Positions 27,257-40,600 are shown, counted from the stretch's first letter. The stretch is 64,000 nt of DNA from Trileptium ribeirensis (GCA_030248225.1 JASANE010003362.1:54573-118572), one strand, 5' to 3'. Numbers and translations are program-made. The notes: generated by a model from the sequence alone, not told the origin.

Positions 27257-27680
27257 ATGGATAAGTTTGTCATCCGTAACCCTACGGCTTCGGCTAGTGC
27301 CACACGGCAGCAGCAAATGACTGACACTGTTCAGCAAGCTGAAACCCCGTCGGCCAGTAGCATAGTATCACCAGAAACACCAGGCAACGATGATGAAGCA
27401 GTCACCATTGCCAGCCCGATAGGGGCTACTCATGCTTCTTCCAGAGCGCGCCCTATTGCACTGCCAGATGACATTTCCGGGGATAACCAAAAACAGCCAA
27501 AATTGACTCAGTATCCGAAAAATCATCACAACCGCTCATTTTAGCCGCAGTGGTTCAGTAAATATAATTGGTTGGAATACTCAGTCGAGCGTGACGCTGC
27601 ATTTTGCTATGCCTGCCGGCATTTTGGCACCAGGGTTTGCTACAGTCTGCTATTTCACAGATGTCGCGCCCCCCTAAATA
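27257..27680 (+). pseudogene. hAT/ZMYM-like transposase N-terminal fragment
   Basis: From an ATG at 27257 about 95 codons are open: a Ser/Thr/Pro-rich lead, then QPKLTQYPKNHHNRSF, then a TAG stop (27542-27544). Past the stop the frame continues with WLEYSVERDAAFCYACRHFG, which matches the start of the TTF-type zinc finger found in hAT transposases and ZMYM1-like proteins. The similarity fades after about 27640. A weak continuation (DEFEHWKNQVIRYA) is seen at about 27835. The internal stop and missing transposase core show it is a fragment. Confidence 0.65.
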
Positions 27681-28239
27681 TGCAGCCAGCCCACCTGCTG
27701 CGCAAGTCTAGCTACGGGCCTGGTTACAAATTTTTTTGATTTTTTGGGTTCCCAATGCCTCCCTTGCTACCCAAAATTTTTGAAAAATAATTTCTCGATA
27801 AATATAGAATTTTATATATCATTTTAACCGCATTGATGAATTTGAGCATTGGAAAAATCAGGTCATTCGGTATGCAAGTTTAAAAAAATCCTTTTTGCAG
27901 TTGTAAACTTGGGAGGGTACCAATCAAAATCGGGGGAACACTACCTAGCGGCAGTCCTTCTTCTGACTTGTACAAAGTCCTTTGTATGAAGTCAATAAAT
28001 AGTTCAACAACAAATACGGGGCCAAAATACCACGAAGCCACCCCCTTGTAATTCCTACCCACCTGCTGAATTGTACTTGTACTAGCTAAAGGCCTGGCAC
28101 ACAGAGCTGTCCTTTGCACCCACTGGAGGATCTCCTCGCGACGTGAGGACCTCTGCCCCTGAAATGACCTCCCGCCATTCCAGGCTACCATCGCCCACCG
28201 AGATATTGGATGCATCAGCATTTATGGAAAGAAGATTCA

Positions 28240-28590
28240 GATCAGTGTTCAATGGAAGGCGTCATATTACTCAGCTCTTAAATATTCCAATACTGATTAT
28301 AATGTGTAATATGTATTATAATTATTCATAATGTGTATTGTATTGGAATAATATCACTGGTAATACATAATAATATATGTTTTATTATTAAAAAAATACC
28401 ACATGATGTACATAATTACAAATAAAGATATATTGCCACACATTAATATGTGTCCAATCGACATCTGTACGATAAACAACACAATATAATACTGTGTAAA
28501 TACAATATAACTTTATAATATAAATAACTGTAAACATACTATATATGTAGTTGTACACTAACCGTTCTTATACAAGATAAAAGACAAGTT
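28240..28590. repeat. Very AT-rich segment with inverted repeat
   Basis: It contains TATTCCAATAC (28284) and its inverse GTATTGGAATA (28339-28349) around a run of ATTATAATGTGTATT-type repeats, enough to form a long AT hairpin directly upstream of the tRNA gene. No coding frame. Confidence 0.5.
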
Positions 28591-28597
28591 CGGTGTT

Positions 28598-28670
28598 GTC
28601 CCGGTGGCCTAGAGGATAAGGCGTTGGACTCCTAATCCAAAGATCGGGGGTTCGAATCCCCCTCGGGACC
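28598..28670 (+). tRNA. tRNA-Arg (anticodon CCT)
   Basis: A 73-nt cloverleaf. The acceptor stem GTCCCGG pairs with TCGGGAC (one G-T). The D arm is GCC...GGC. The anticodon stem TTGGA/TCCAA encloses the loop CTCCTAA with anticodon CCT at 28631-28633. The T arm GGGGG/CCCCC encloses TTCGAAT. The internal polymerase III promoters are intact: A box TGGCCTAGAGGA (28605-28616) and B box GGTTCGAATCC (28649-28659). A T run follows at 28676-28687 as terminator. No intron, and CCA is not encoded, as expected for a nuclear eukaryotic gene. It reads AGG codons. Confidence 0.97.
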
Positions 28671-30821
28671 TGTTTTGGTTTTTTTATTTCTAGTACTCAT
28701 TCAGTCTTAGCTGAGGTGGCTTACATCTTATTTATAATTCTGCGTTGAAAGCCATTGAAACAAGTCGAACACAATATATAGACGATGGCTTATGCCAGCC
28801 TACATATTCTGCATACAATTTTTTATTTTGCAACATATGAGGTAAAACACATAAGCCGGCACATAATTACAAGGATTCTGGGGATCACGACCCATATGAC
28901 ACGATAAATAGGCAGTTGCTAAATAATCATACACAGTGCTTCTCCCATTAGCGGATCTAGAGGGGGGCTGGAGCCCTAAGTCGCGTCATCAAAAATTACA
29001 AAATATGAAGTACCACACTAAAGTTTGTTGATCAAAGATGGGTTGAGATCCATAGGTATCGAAGGTCCACTGCGTTTGGGAGACAGATGGTCTTGTTGGG
29101 TTTTTCGCAACTAGCTATTAATTTTTTACTAATTTTACCAAAATTTTTACTACTTTTCATCTTATTTTACAAAATTACAACTTACGTCCTCATTTTACGT
29201 CTTTTCATCGTATCGGCAAAATTTTAGCGCGTTCGGCCCGCGGGCGGCCAGCCGCGAGGTAAGTTTGAAGCCTTCGGGGGATAGTGAGCCCCGTCACAAA
29301 TACCTCGATCCGCCAGTGGCTGCTCCCCGCACCCAGTGTGCCCTTTATAAGATTCGGATTTTGGGCGCGCAATTCAGACTTTCGCTTTTGAACACTGTTT
29401 TTTTACAAACCACAATATCGATATTAGATTTTTATACTGAAATTATTGAGTGCCCAACAAGACATATCTGATGTTTTTGTATAAACCAACGGCAAAACTT
29501 CCAACGGTGATAAAAGCTGCTGTATTCACAACAGACAAGCACTTCGGGAACAAGGGGTGGCTCAGGCCCTCTACATCAGCTGGAACCAATGTGGCTCAGG
29601 CCCTCTATATCAGCTGAAACCATCCGTGCCGCGATGGAATCGAGCAGAGGCGCACAACCCTAGCTGAGAGTGGGGGATGGAGCCCAGCTCATACATAGTC
29701 TAGGTCCGAGGCGGTAGCCGGATCCTCGGGGGACGTATTTAGCCTCCCGGGCGGGGGTGAGGGGTGTGCGGCGCTTTCGGTTCTTACGGTTCGGGGGGGG
29801 GTGTGACTTGAATGCAGGGATTCGGATGACCTGTCAGGGGGTCTGAGTCTCAGGGTTTAAGTGTTCTATGAGCATGTATGGTGCAGCTGTACCAGTTACA
29901 CAAGTTTAGTTGCACAAAATTTTCCAGCTGGAACAAATGAGTGGCAGGGTGTATAGAACATATGTGTCCAATAGCGGGTAGGGAGTTACCCCTGAGGTTC
30001 GGACTGTCCAAACAACATTTACTGCCACACTCTCCTAAGTGCGCCCAAGGCACATAAAAAATTTTGGCAAATTTGGCAAAATTTTGGGAAATTTTAGGAA
30101 AAATTAGCATAAATTGGCAAAAATTGGGAAAACTTTTAGTAAAAATGCAGGAAAATATGAACAAAATTTTTGGCATACGGAAGTCCAACTGTGTGAAACT
30201 TGGGATCTATCCCAGAGTACACCGCTCATGTATGACATCTGCGAGCCGGACCCGTCTCAGGACGCCCAACCAGTTCGCGTCTCGCGCCACTGGAGTCAAA
30301 TATCAAATGTATTTTGCCATTCACATATAACCAGATATGAGCTGCGCTTAGACGCTTAGCTCGCTTGTAGCTTAGCCGTTTCGTTTAATATACAACCAGT
30401 CCCCAATCGTAAATTGGGAAAAGTAGCCCCTGTTTGCATTGGCACAAACGCGAAGAAATAGTACGTTTTGCAAACGTTGTACGGTTATATGAACGCTGGT
30501 TACTATGACTTTATATATTATAGATACATAACCAACCTGCTACATTTCTGGTGGATTGACCTGGATATCCGTCCGCCTGACATAATTGATCAACTTGTTA
30601 CATTTTTGGGGAGGACGCCACACGTATTACAAAATACACATTTATGACTGACCAACTTGCCTATTTCTGGGAGGGATGACCTATAAGGCCGTCCCCCACC
30701 GGGCATATTAATGGAGAGGGGACGTTAAGGGCAGGAAGTGCCCTCCTCACCGATGTTTGCGCCCATGTGTGTTGGAGTATTCGGATGTTCCATGGTAGAG
30801 TGATGGTGACTTGTTTAACAA
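28671..30821. other. Intergenic with small duplications
   Basis: No gene supported. A 32-bp segment (GTGGCTCAGGCCCTCT...) is duplicated with period 34 at 29557-29588 and 29591-29622. About three degraded units of near 60 bp, each with CAACTTG and a TTTCTGG-like core, lie at 30531-30700. A GC-rich patch occupies 29630-29830. Confidence 0.4.
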
Positions 30822-30824
30822 TTA

Positions 30825-31151
30825 TGCATGAGTAAACTTAAGCTGCGCCCCTTACCATCCTCTTTTGTCAAAAGCAATTGCATGCAGTTGTTCACTGAAC
30901 ACGAATTTCATTTTTGCATTAAAGAACAGAAATTAGTCCGTTTCACATTTCATACATTATAATTTGAAATTGTTCGCGAACGCATTGGTGTTAAAGTACA
31001 GTGGCCGAATCGCATTCGCTAATGGCGTTATGGAACAGAAAAATGTCGAAATCGGATACGGCTATTGAAGTCCGTGTTTTGTTTTCTAAAACGTTTTGTA
31101 CATGGTGTCAAAACAGGATGTTTGGGGGTACAACTTAAGTTTACTCTTGCA
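30825..31151. mobile_element. MITE, copy 1 (PIF/Harbinger-like)
   Basis: 327 bp with 16-bp terminal inverted repeats TGCATGAGTAAACTTA and TAAGTTTACTCTTGCA (one mismatch), flanked by TTA on both sides (30822-30824, 31152-31154). A second copy is at 54990-55320, colinear along its full length. A 3-bp TTA duplication is the hallmark of PIF/Harbinger elements. It has no coding capacity. Confidence 0.85.
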
Positions 31152-31154
31152 TTA

Positions 31155-32050
31155 TAGTTGCAATTGAATCGGCCCGTATCGGGCCAATCCACTAATAATT
31201 TAGAAGATGCTGAATAAATCAAGTACAATTTAGCAGTTACTCCTATATTCATGGTACACTAAAATAAAGACCAATAACAACCTCTGGATGGGGTTTTCAG
31301 CACCGATGTTGAAATATTTATTTCAGTCTACATATGCTGCACTATAGCATGGCCCCCCGTCTCCAGGATGCAACCAGATGAAAACGTTGCATAACAGACG
31401 TTATCTTAAATTAATTTTTTATTCTATTTGCTGCTAGTCTTTAAAATCAAAGTGGCAACACAGTGACCACTACCGGAAACAGGATAACCACATTCCGAAA
31501 GCAAAGGACATTGTTCAAAACCATGTTCTGCAGTTTTACATGGTAATAGGGAATATCGCCCTATTCTTCTTTAGTTTTCCGTGAGTTGGTACTATTTATA
31601 CTGAGATACTAATATATTGTTGGAATGGTGATCACTGTTAGTCAAATAACGTCCTTTCTTTAACCCCGCTATTCCAGAAGCACGTTAACACCACAAAATT
31701 AATTTGAACAGGGTTGGTCCGTATCATACTTCCCTGTCTGATATGAAGTTTCATAAGTAATAAGAATCAATTTCTTTGCGATATAATGTATGAGATATAT
31801 CAGTAATCAAAATACTAATTATTGAATCGGGTGTAATTTGTAATTAAAAATGAAGTTACAATAGCAACTCAAATACATTTTGTTGCTAACCAGATTATAT
31901 GACTAGTTGGGAACTCGTTGACTGGTCTCACAATTTGATACTAGTGATCGGCAAGGATGATTCTGAGTATCCGGATAGGGTCTTATATCCAGACATTATC
32001 AGCGACGTCGTGATATCCGGTGAATCTGTATTTCTAGATATCCTGACCTT
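31155..32050. other. Intergenic, no gene seen
   Basis: AT-rich sequence between the MITE and the 52-bp array. No supported coding region, RNA gene or clear repeat. Confidence 0.4.
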
Positions 32051-32462
32051 GCAACCGGTGACCAGTTGCAAAATTTTTTAGCTACAGAAGCCACAAAATT
32101 TCGCAACCGGTGACCAGTTGCAAAATTTATAGCTACAGAAGCCACAAAATTTTGCAACCGGTGACCAGTTGCAAAATTTTATAGCTACAGAAGCCACAAA
32201 CTTTTGCAACCGGTGACCAGTTGCAAAATTTTTTAGCTACAGAAGCCACAAAATTTCGCAACCGGTGACCAGTTGCAAAATTTTATAGCTACAGAAGCCA
32301 CAAAATTTTGCAACCGGTGACCAGTTGCAAAATGTTATAGCTACAGAAGCCACAAAATTTTGCAACCGGTGACCAGTTGCAAAATTTTATAGCTACAGAA
32401 GCCACAAACTTTTGCAACCGGTGACCAGTTGCAAAATTTTATAGCTACAGAAGCCACAAAAC
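32051..32462. repeat. 52-bp minisatellite, 8 copies
   Basis: Units begin GCAACCGGTGACCAGTTGC at 32051, 32103, 32154, 32206 and onward at 51-52 bp steps, followed by a shared TAGCTACAGAAGCCACAAA. The first 19 bases of each unit are a near-perfect inverted repeat (GCAAC...GTTGC). Copies are almost identical, which indicates recent expansion. Confidence 0.95.
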
Positions 32463-33329
32463 CTTGATTCTAGGATGCCCAGGATACACTGTTTATGTTT
32501 TCCTATGACCTTTTGAGAAGTGATTTTGTCGTTGGATATGGATGTACATATCATGAGTTTAGACAGTCAGTTTTCGTGTACATATTTGCTTATCACCAAC
32601 GATATCGGCACTTCAGGCGACCGTCTCAGCATAACGGTAGTTGGAAACCCAAAATAGTTCCATTTTCAAAACTATTTTTGTTCAGTTCTCGTTTTTTCAT
32701 CGTTGTACCATAAATAAAATTTAGATACGGTATTACTTACCACAGTCAAAATGTATTTATATGCTGATTTAGATTCCTTAATAATCTGCCGTTATATTTT
32801 GGAGAGTTTTTAATCTGGATAACAGAATAACCCTCGAAATTTAGCCCTGGGCGGACGGACGGAACTTGGAAAAATATAACACATAAAATAAACATGTATT
32901 TTTTGAAAAGGGCATATTACTCTTCTTCATCGCCGTCTTAGCCGATTAGCCAAACCAATATAATATTACCGCAGATCTGTGACCACTTCCTCGGAAATCA
33001 AACTGAGTGGCTCACAATTCAAATTGGGAGGTTCCAGATACCTTAGAAGAGCAATTATATTTCACATTCGCGTTTTGGGATCTGATATAATATTGAAGCA
33101 GTGCATAATTATGCAAACATTTATTCTCGATTATACTGTTTTTTTTTCTTTTCTTTGCTTATCTCAAATAAAGGGGTCAAATTATGTACGCCCTTAGGTT
33201 TCGTATAGAAAAATGTGTTGCGTGCATGCGCTTTCTTGATCTGTTCGCAATGTCAAAATATATTTTATTTTTGGGGCCGATACGTTTACCGTTGTTTAAG
33301 TTTTATTTTTAGATAATTTTTATTTGCAG

Positions 33330-33491
33330 CTTCATTCGGTCGATGATCGCATGCCGGTTGTTATGTCTAACATTAAAGTTTCATCGCGGTGTACGAGTGT
33401 CTTCTTTATGCTATCAAATAAACTTTTTGGAATGGATTGCGTAGTGAAGCCTCGACTGCTGTATATTAAAGAATTAATAAACTCATGCAGG
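33330..33491 (+). CDS. Possible exon, unrecognised
   Basis: An open phase-0 segment of 54 codons begins after a good acceptor (TTTTATTTGCAG) and ends at a weak donor (AGG/GTTTTT). The peptide includes DDRMPVVMSNIKVSS and has balanced composition. Nothing recognised. It might belong to the same gene as the segments at 35180-35541, or be chance. Confidence 0.22.
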
Positions 33492-33969
33492 GTTTTTGTT
33501 AAATTTGAGCTATTTTGCGGTTTCTAAGAACTGACTGAAGCAGATTTTAAAATAATGTTTGGGTTATTTTTTTTGTTTTGTACCAGATAACTTTAGAACT
33601 CGAAGATCAAATAATTTTAATTCTGGAACGAATTTTGCGATGCTATTATAGTTTGTATATCTAAGGTTGTAGAACATTAACTAAATGCAATAATCGTGCG
33701 TACCGACACAATTTGGCGTCAAATCGTCCTCAAAACTGTCTCTGACAGCAAATTTAACCTTTTAGCCTTGTCGATAGCAATTCCTATGATTGGAATCTAA
33801 AACTAGTAACACGTAAACGTGGGTGACGGAGGCATGGTGGTTAACAACGGCGTGAATAGTGCATACAGCTTGTGGAATTTCTAACATTTTTGGTAACAAT
33901 AATAAGAGGAAGACATGAAAACGTCTAGTTATTTATACAGTAGAATGACAATACATCTATCAAGTTGTA

Positions 33970-34520
33970 CCCATCAATGAAATTTAGTCCAAATCGGCCG
34001 AGTCATTCAAAAGTTATAACACACTTAATAATTTTTCACTCATTTTTAAGAGACTTTGCTTAATTTTAAGAGAATTTATAAAGGTAAGTAGATCACTCGT
34101 ATACAATCTTTTAGAAAACGTGAAGGTACATGTTATGTCAAAAAATTACCGAGATAGCACGAACGGTTGTCGAGATATGATGAACTTAGGTTTCCCTAAG
34201 TCAAATTTAAGAGAATTTGCTTAATTTTTAAGGAAAGAGATGAAATACGTCAATCAGCTATATACAGCTGTTTAGAAAACGTGAAAATACATTTTATGTA
34301 AAAAAATCGCCGAAATAGACGGTTGTCGAGATGCGGTGAAAAAGCTGAAAAAATGGCAAAAATCCCTAAGTTTGAGCAACATTTGCTTAATTTTGAGTAC
34401 AAAGCAATTTTCGTAGAAAAAAGTGCTCAATGAAAGGGCACTCCGCAAGAGAATATGCAACACGAAGAAAAAAATTTCTAAAATCGGCCCAGGCGTTCAA
34501 CCTGCAGACCTGTCTGTGAC
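33970..34520. repeat. Degenerate tandem repeat, about 161-bp period
   Basis: TTTAGAAAACGTGAA...ACGGTTGTCGAGAT occurs near 34110 and again near 34271, with further partial copies around 34020 and 34370. AAATCGGCC appears at both ends (33985 and 34477). The same AAATCGGCCCAG motif ends the repeat region at 49640, suggesting one dispersed family. Confidence 0.55.
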
Positions 34521-35179
34521 AAACAAAAAAAAAGTCACAGAGAAAATTGAAATTTTGCGTCTAGTATATTGATATATATAAAGTTAAATGTACGCCTCCG
34601 GCTGCGACTCGCCACCTTCGGTGGCTCGTCTTGCCTCCGTCAATTAAATTACTATAGCTAGATTTTAGGTAATAGTCCGCCATTTTGTTGGAGGGTACGT
34701 CCCTACGTCCACATTATACATGCATGGTACCGGTGCCATTAAGGATCTTCTAGTCATAACATGATGTCGCTAAATAGAAGGGAGTGCAGTTTTATTCCGT
34801 TGCTCGTCTGAATAATACAAAACAAAACTTTGTATTTTTAGATGTACCGATGGTTATAATAATTGTAACTTCTTTGTAGCTTTTGGCGGTGCTTCTTTGT
34901 AGTTTTTGATCACGGATATCCAACATAAACAAAACAAAACATAGCTTTGTTCATGAAAAAATATTTGTAGTTCTTTTGTTCGAAATTGTGTTGTGGGTGA
35001 CTATATTATATGAAAGCGTTCCGCCATTGAAGCACTCTTTTTACAAAGTAACTAAAGGCATAGTACATATTATATTTTTGATGCTAAAGTTATAAATCAT
35101 TTGTATTTCCTTTTTTTGGTGGCTAATTTAGTTTTGCGTATTTTAGTGACATGGTGTGAACATTTTTGCAACAAGTCAG

Positions 35180-35541
35180 TGCAAAAAAAGGAAAAAAATT
35201 TCGGTGTCGAATGAACCTTTTTATTTCTCCTTGTGTTAACGAAAATGAAATAAATTGCCTGATAGATCAGTGTCCCACACTTTCCAATGTTGAAAATTTA
35301 TTGACCAAGGTTCCCATATTAGCATGTTTGTTAGTTCAAAAAAATTCATGATATTCTGCAGATAGATTGTAAGCTGTTGCCTGTACAACTGGCTTATATT
35401 GTTTTACAATTCTCAGATAGTGGTTTGAATGATCGGTGGAACATTTCGGTTGTAAATCAACTGTTTACGTTGGAAGTGATACACGCTTATGTGAAACTGG
35501 CTTTAACTATAAATCTTCTTTCAAGAAATGAATTTCCTATA
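35180..35541 (+). CDS. Possible two-exon gene fragment, unrecognised
   Basis: A first segment to 35309 ends in frame at AAG/GTTCCC; a 52-bp intron (35310-35361) ends in ATATTCTGCAG; a second segment 35362-35541 is exactly 60 codons and ends at a strong donor (ATA/GTGAGT). Both joins are phase 0, and the peptide (for example LPVQLAYIVLQFSDSGLND) has a helical, protein-like composition. An ATG at 35211 could be the start. I do not recognise the family. Chance is possible given AT-rich DNA, but the matched phases and splice signals make it worth checking. Confidence 0.35.
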
Positions 35542-36316
35542 GTGAGTATTTACAATAAGACCACCGTTTCCTTTTGTTAGCGGTTAGCTATTTCAGTGAT
35601 CTGGGAATGTGTTTGATTTGGCGCGTTTATGTTGAACTACTATACAAAGCTGGATATTGTGCAGTTTACAAATGTTGTGTTGAATAAACTCATACATGCG
35701 AGTACTTCGAAAAATGAATCTCTTTCTACGTGGTAGATATTTTTTTTAAGTTTTGCCCACTACTCCACCCCTGCTATTTCCAGAATAACAAAACCATTTG
35801 TCAAATTCCCTATCGTCATAATCGATATCTCTTTAATGCTGGCAGTGGTTCGTTTGACAGCACCTAACTCATTTCCTTGCATTAAAATGTTTAGCCCAAA
35901 AAAAATAATTAAGCCCTGTGGTTTTATCACCAAAGTCTTAGAGCATCTATTTCAAAGCAGATTTTGACCTCTCGATCGTAGAGTTTACATTTTTTATTTG
36001 GTCCATTTTATTTTTGTGTTTTAAGGTTTAAAGACTCATTCTTTAGTTTTCCTACACTGTCGTTTTTCTTCGGTTTCGCGTTTCTTTCTTCGATGTTAAC
36101 ATGTTTCAATTTGCAAAAATACATTTACGCTGCATCAAAATAGCCATAAACATTGGGTAGTATTAGCATATACTAGTTCTACAAATTTATTTCCACATTT
36201 TGATTACCTGTCACATGAAATGCTCTTGTTTCTGCACGGATAAACATAAAATTAATCGAACAAGCACCGAAAGCTGATCTACCATTATCCACAAATAGTG
36301 TTAAAGCTGTTTATGT

Positions 36317-36550
36317 ATGCATGTTCATAAGGAAGCTATGGGTTTCCCACTGAGGCGCCAGACCACCTCCCCCCTCAGCGACACTGCCCCAGCCCTTTTT
36401 GACAGATACTCAAACACTCTCCCTACTGACAGCGCCACTATCCAAACCAACCCGTACGCACGGTACCGTAGGCGCCGAGCCCATTTGGCCCTTTCTCCGG
36501 CTGCGATAAACACGAAGGAAAATCAGTACCTGCACGGCTACGATTTCTGA
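36317..36550 (+). CDS. Possible exon or transposon fragment, unrecognised
   Basis: A locally GC-rich patch (36335-36540) inside AT-rich DNA has an open frame of about 75 codons rich in Ser, Thr, Pro and Arg (LPTDSATIQTNPYARYRRRR) ending at TGA. Composition unlike the surroundings suggests former coding sequence. No domain and no convincing splice sites. Confidence 0.25.
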   Translation: MHVHKEAMGFPLRRQTTSPLSDTAPALFDRYSNTLPTDSATIQTNPYARYRRRRAHLALSPAAINTKENQYLHGYDF

Positions 36551-37062
36551 TCAGCAACTACAAGGCTGGGACTTCCACCAAACGGAAGATCAGCATACTT
36601 CTGTATTATGCGTGTAATTTATCCAGATACATATAATCTGAGTACAAATTATTTGAGTAATGCTCAAAATTTTCTTTGACACGGTTTCTTTGAAACTCTG
36701 GAACCAAGGGTCTCAAATGTGCTCCAAGTTAAAATTTTTTTTGGCATTATTGTTTCGAAATATTCATTTTTGTTCATATTTTCTAAACTTATCAGTGAAC
36801 GATTGCTGCTCAGCGAAATTCGCTAATTTTCGAAATTTTCATATTCAACATAATTAAACCCATAATTTGCGATAATACGAAATTATTAACGCCGCTGTTA
36901 TTATCGAAATTATTATTTTCCTGTGTCTTAATGGCGTAATGATGCTAATTTTACGTTTTTCAAAGCCGCTATTCAGTTAATTTGTTATAAAAATAGAATT
37001 TGTACTTTTACTAATAAACCATTCGTAGTTTAAGGTGAATTTTTCTGGAATTTAATCATACA

Positions 37063-37245
37063 TTAGCAAATCGCTTCACTAATCATTTCATGCCCTACTC
37101 TGTCAATTGTCATCAGCGCATGTTGCGACGCGTTGTGTAAACCTAGCTGTTCATAAGGATCCGAGCGATAGCTCCCAGATAGCTCGGTGGTTTGAGTACC
37201 CGATTGCCACCCATGCGATCGTAGTTCCATCCGCTGCACAGGCAT
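37063..37245 (-). CDS. Possible exon, unrecognised
   Basis: A 60-codon minus-strand frame from ATG 37245 with balanced codon composition, high in Gln, Ser and Arg, with a helical end (IDRVGHEMISEAI). It stands out from flanking AT-rich sequence. No domain is recognised, and I found no clear partner exon. Confidence 0.25.
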   Translation of the reverse strand: MPVQRMELRSHGWQSGTQTTELSGSYRSDPYEQLGLHNASQHALMTIDRVGHEMISEAIC

Positions 37246-37609
37246 GATTTAGTAAAAAATTTATAAAATACACAAACTAGCCTGGGTGTTATAGAACAAC
37301 TAACAGAAATAGTAACGCAAGTTGTACTGTTTAAATTACGATTGCGATTGACTTAATTCGCAAATCTATTTCGAATACTTTATCCTATCTGGTTTTCAAC
37401 TTACTTGCGTGATCTACCATGGGGCCTATCAGTGCTGTTTAACTGCAGATCTCGAAAAAGTCTTGTTTTTGTCATCACCGCCTATGCAAAGCAATGTTTT
37501 CACTATTTTTCGCACCATATGCCATCGCTACTATCGTATGTAGTCGGCAGAGCAATTGGAAGCTTTTGTACAACCAAGCGGGGCAATGCTACATCTGTTT
37601 CAACCTGAA

Positions 37610-40600
37610 AACCTATACATAAGCAATCGTTTCCGAATCACAACGATTTGTGTCGACGCAGCGGTCGCTGTTCTAGGTCATGGCATAAACGATAAAGTTA
37701 CTTCACAAACAAGCTCTTAGGGGTAGAAGATTCCTGTTCTTCGGTAAAATTCAGAATTATCATCTACCCTGGACTTACGCCGTCCTATAGTGTGCTTAGG
37801 AATTATTACGAATGCGTCTGTGCCATAACTTTCCTGTGATAACCTTGTGTTCTGCTCCAGGAATATCGGCAGCTTGATCACTGTTGGAATATCACTGCCT
37901 CAAGTCTGGGTGGACTTCTTTTTGGCTGCCTGGCTTTTGCTGCATGTAGCAAAGTACTGGACATGTTGGCCATGCGGAAGGCGGCTTTCATAAGGCAATC
38001 GTAGATTTCAAATCCTACTCCTTTTATAACTGTGTAATTAAGTTTTATGGTACTCACGTATACATGATTTCAAGGGATGGATAAGATGTCAACGCCCAAT
38101 AATTTTTTATTTTATGCAATTTCTTAATAATTTTTAGCTAAAATGGTTCGCCGATACATCTAAAATAAAAGTTAGTCATCTTCCAGCATAAAATAGACAG
38201 CAGCTACAGACCATAGGCCACAGTTTCAGTTTATCCACTAGTGAACTATTCACCCTAAGTATGGCAATTCGAATGACGTATGGTGGCTTTGCACTTGGAC
38301 CTGAAATGCTTTCGTTTCACTGAATATATCTGCCTCATATTCCTTCCAGGCCCTGTAAAACGAAAATGTCGCCTATCTATGAAGCACATCATACCTTATC
38401 GGATCGTGTCACTTGCAGAGAACTCCTTATCCATTATTGCACTATAGCTGGAATCTCGGTGCTTAATAGAGCAAGACTATGTCTCCAGCCAAGTGTCTCA
38501 AAATCGTATCGCTGACCTTTTGATACAGACCTAGCTTTTGCTTCATAAAGGCATGCATACTACACACCAGAACATAGTTAGACATGAAGGATTTAGAATG
38601 CTTACTAAAGCAGAACATATCAATATACAATAAGTTTCGTGTGTATGATTTATCGGCGGCAAGACTGTATCATAATAAAACTTTAACCGACTTCCTCCAT
38701 TGATTAATACATGAAATTAAATAAATACCTTAACTACCATAACTGTAACTAAGAGAGCAATGTCCTACCATAATTTGGGGAAATCCACCAAGGTCATTCA
38801 CAAAAACATCGATATCAAAAGCTAATTAATACCATAAGAGATGGTGTAGTTACAGTGGCCATACTACTAATGTCATATGCGCTGTAGACGAAAGGGCAAA
38901 GTTTGTTTCATCACCACTACCAATATAAAGGTTAGGCCATAGTAGCAAACCATGGGTAAAATTCTTTTTTGGAGAAAGAGGGCTCATATTACTTGGACAA
39001 TCATCACGATCAATACTGTTTTACTAGCTTGAATCAGGTAGATAGTAATTTCTGTTCACTGTTTGTTGTTCCAGTGTTTTTTTGGAAATACTGTCGTTAT
39101 AGTTCGAAAATACAGTTAAAAAAATTATATTTGCACTTGGTGCACGAAGAAGGCGTTCTGCTTAGAATTGGCATTGTGAATTTTTCTGTTAACGTGATAA
39201 AAAGACCGTAGTTCGTGGTCAGCCGTGATCGTAACAAACCAGTTAACTCGAGCTGCTATTGGCGAAAAATACTGTAGCTGGTAAGACTCGGTAAGTAAAA
39301 CAATGTTATAATTTTATTTGAATGTGTTCTTCAATGACTCGAGGTTGCCACAAATATTCAGGATATAGCTGGCATTGCGGGTTTTCAACTATGCGAAGAA
39401 GCAAACTCAAGCTCGTTAATTCAAAGACGAAGACTGGGCGCACATATAGGCTAATCTATTTTTTCTTGTTGCCCACAAATTGGTCATATATTTTTTTGGA
39501 ATATCAGCTATTCTATAGTATACCATGTTCGTGTTCTATTAAGTTGAAATATTCATCTCATATTGTCTATAACGGCCGGCCGGCTGTATCTAGGATTTTC
39601 TTAAATGGTTAATTTCTCCTGTTTAAACGCTGTTATGTGGGTCTATACTGTTTAACAAAAGCGCAGTAATTACGTATATATTTTGCTCTAAGTGAACGTC
39701 CGGCACCGACACCTAGAACCACTTCATAGTCATTTTAGTGGGCTAATAAATTGTGAGCGTGCACGGTTTTTTCTGTTTTGTCAATTTTTTATATATTCTA
39801 TTTTTTTGGCGACATTATTTTCGGAAAATTATATCAGCTTGCTCAAAATTCGACTGATATCCCACGCAAAATTCCGTGTAGGATTTATACCATTTAGTTA
39901 ATTGTAGCCCAATTATTTATTTTTATACTAGATAGACATTGCACTTAAAATTTGACTGTTCTATACATTTACAATGATATTTCATCTTGTAATGTTGCTT
40001 TGGTATATATTTACCCAATTGTAAAAGTCAAATAACGGCTGCCCTTAAGCAGGCAAATGCTTATTGGCCAAAACTTTATTATGATATTGACTGGTTACAT
40101 AAATTTTACGTGACAAATGTTACTGCAGGCTCCCAGTGTGCAAGTATTTTTCTTGTTAAAATACTACTTCCCAAATTATGACACTCAAATTTTTGAGCGA
40201 CAAGCTTCGCCTCACGTATGAATATTAAGATGCAGAACCTGGATTGGTTCGTCGTTTTACAAATTTTAAAACGCTTTCCTGAGTTGCATTCCATAGAATT
40301 TTGACTTAAAAGATAGCTGAAACAAAACGTTCTAAGATTTTATGATAAATTTTATAACAATTATGAAAACAAAGCTTGGATTTCTTTTACGAAAATTTGG
40401 GATAATATCACATTCGAGTTTTGAAGTTCATGACATGGTCGCCCCTATTATAAGAACTTGTGGTGAAAAAAATAATAGGGTTCTACGCCATAAAATGTAC
40501 TATCTTAAACAAACATTGCACATAGCAACTCTAATTGGTTCAAAATTTGAGTGGGAATTGTCCAGTACTTATTGAAAGTCACCTTGTTATTTGACCTTTA

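Noticed and set aside
27880..28221. 113-codon minus-strand ORF
   Set aside because: It overlaps the far end of the hAT-like remnant, has no recognised domain and no splice or promoter context.
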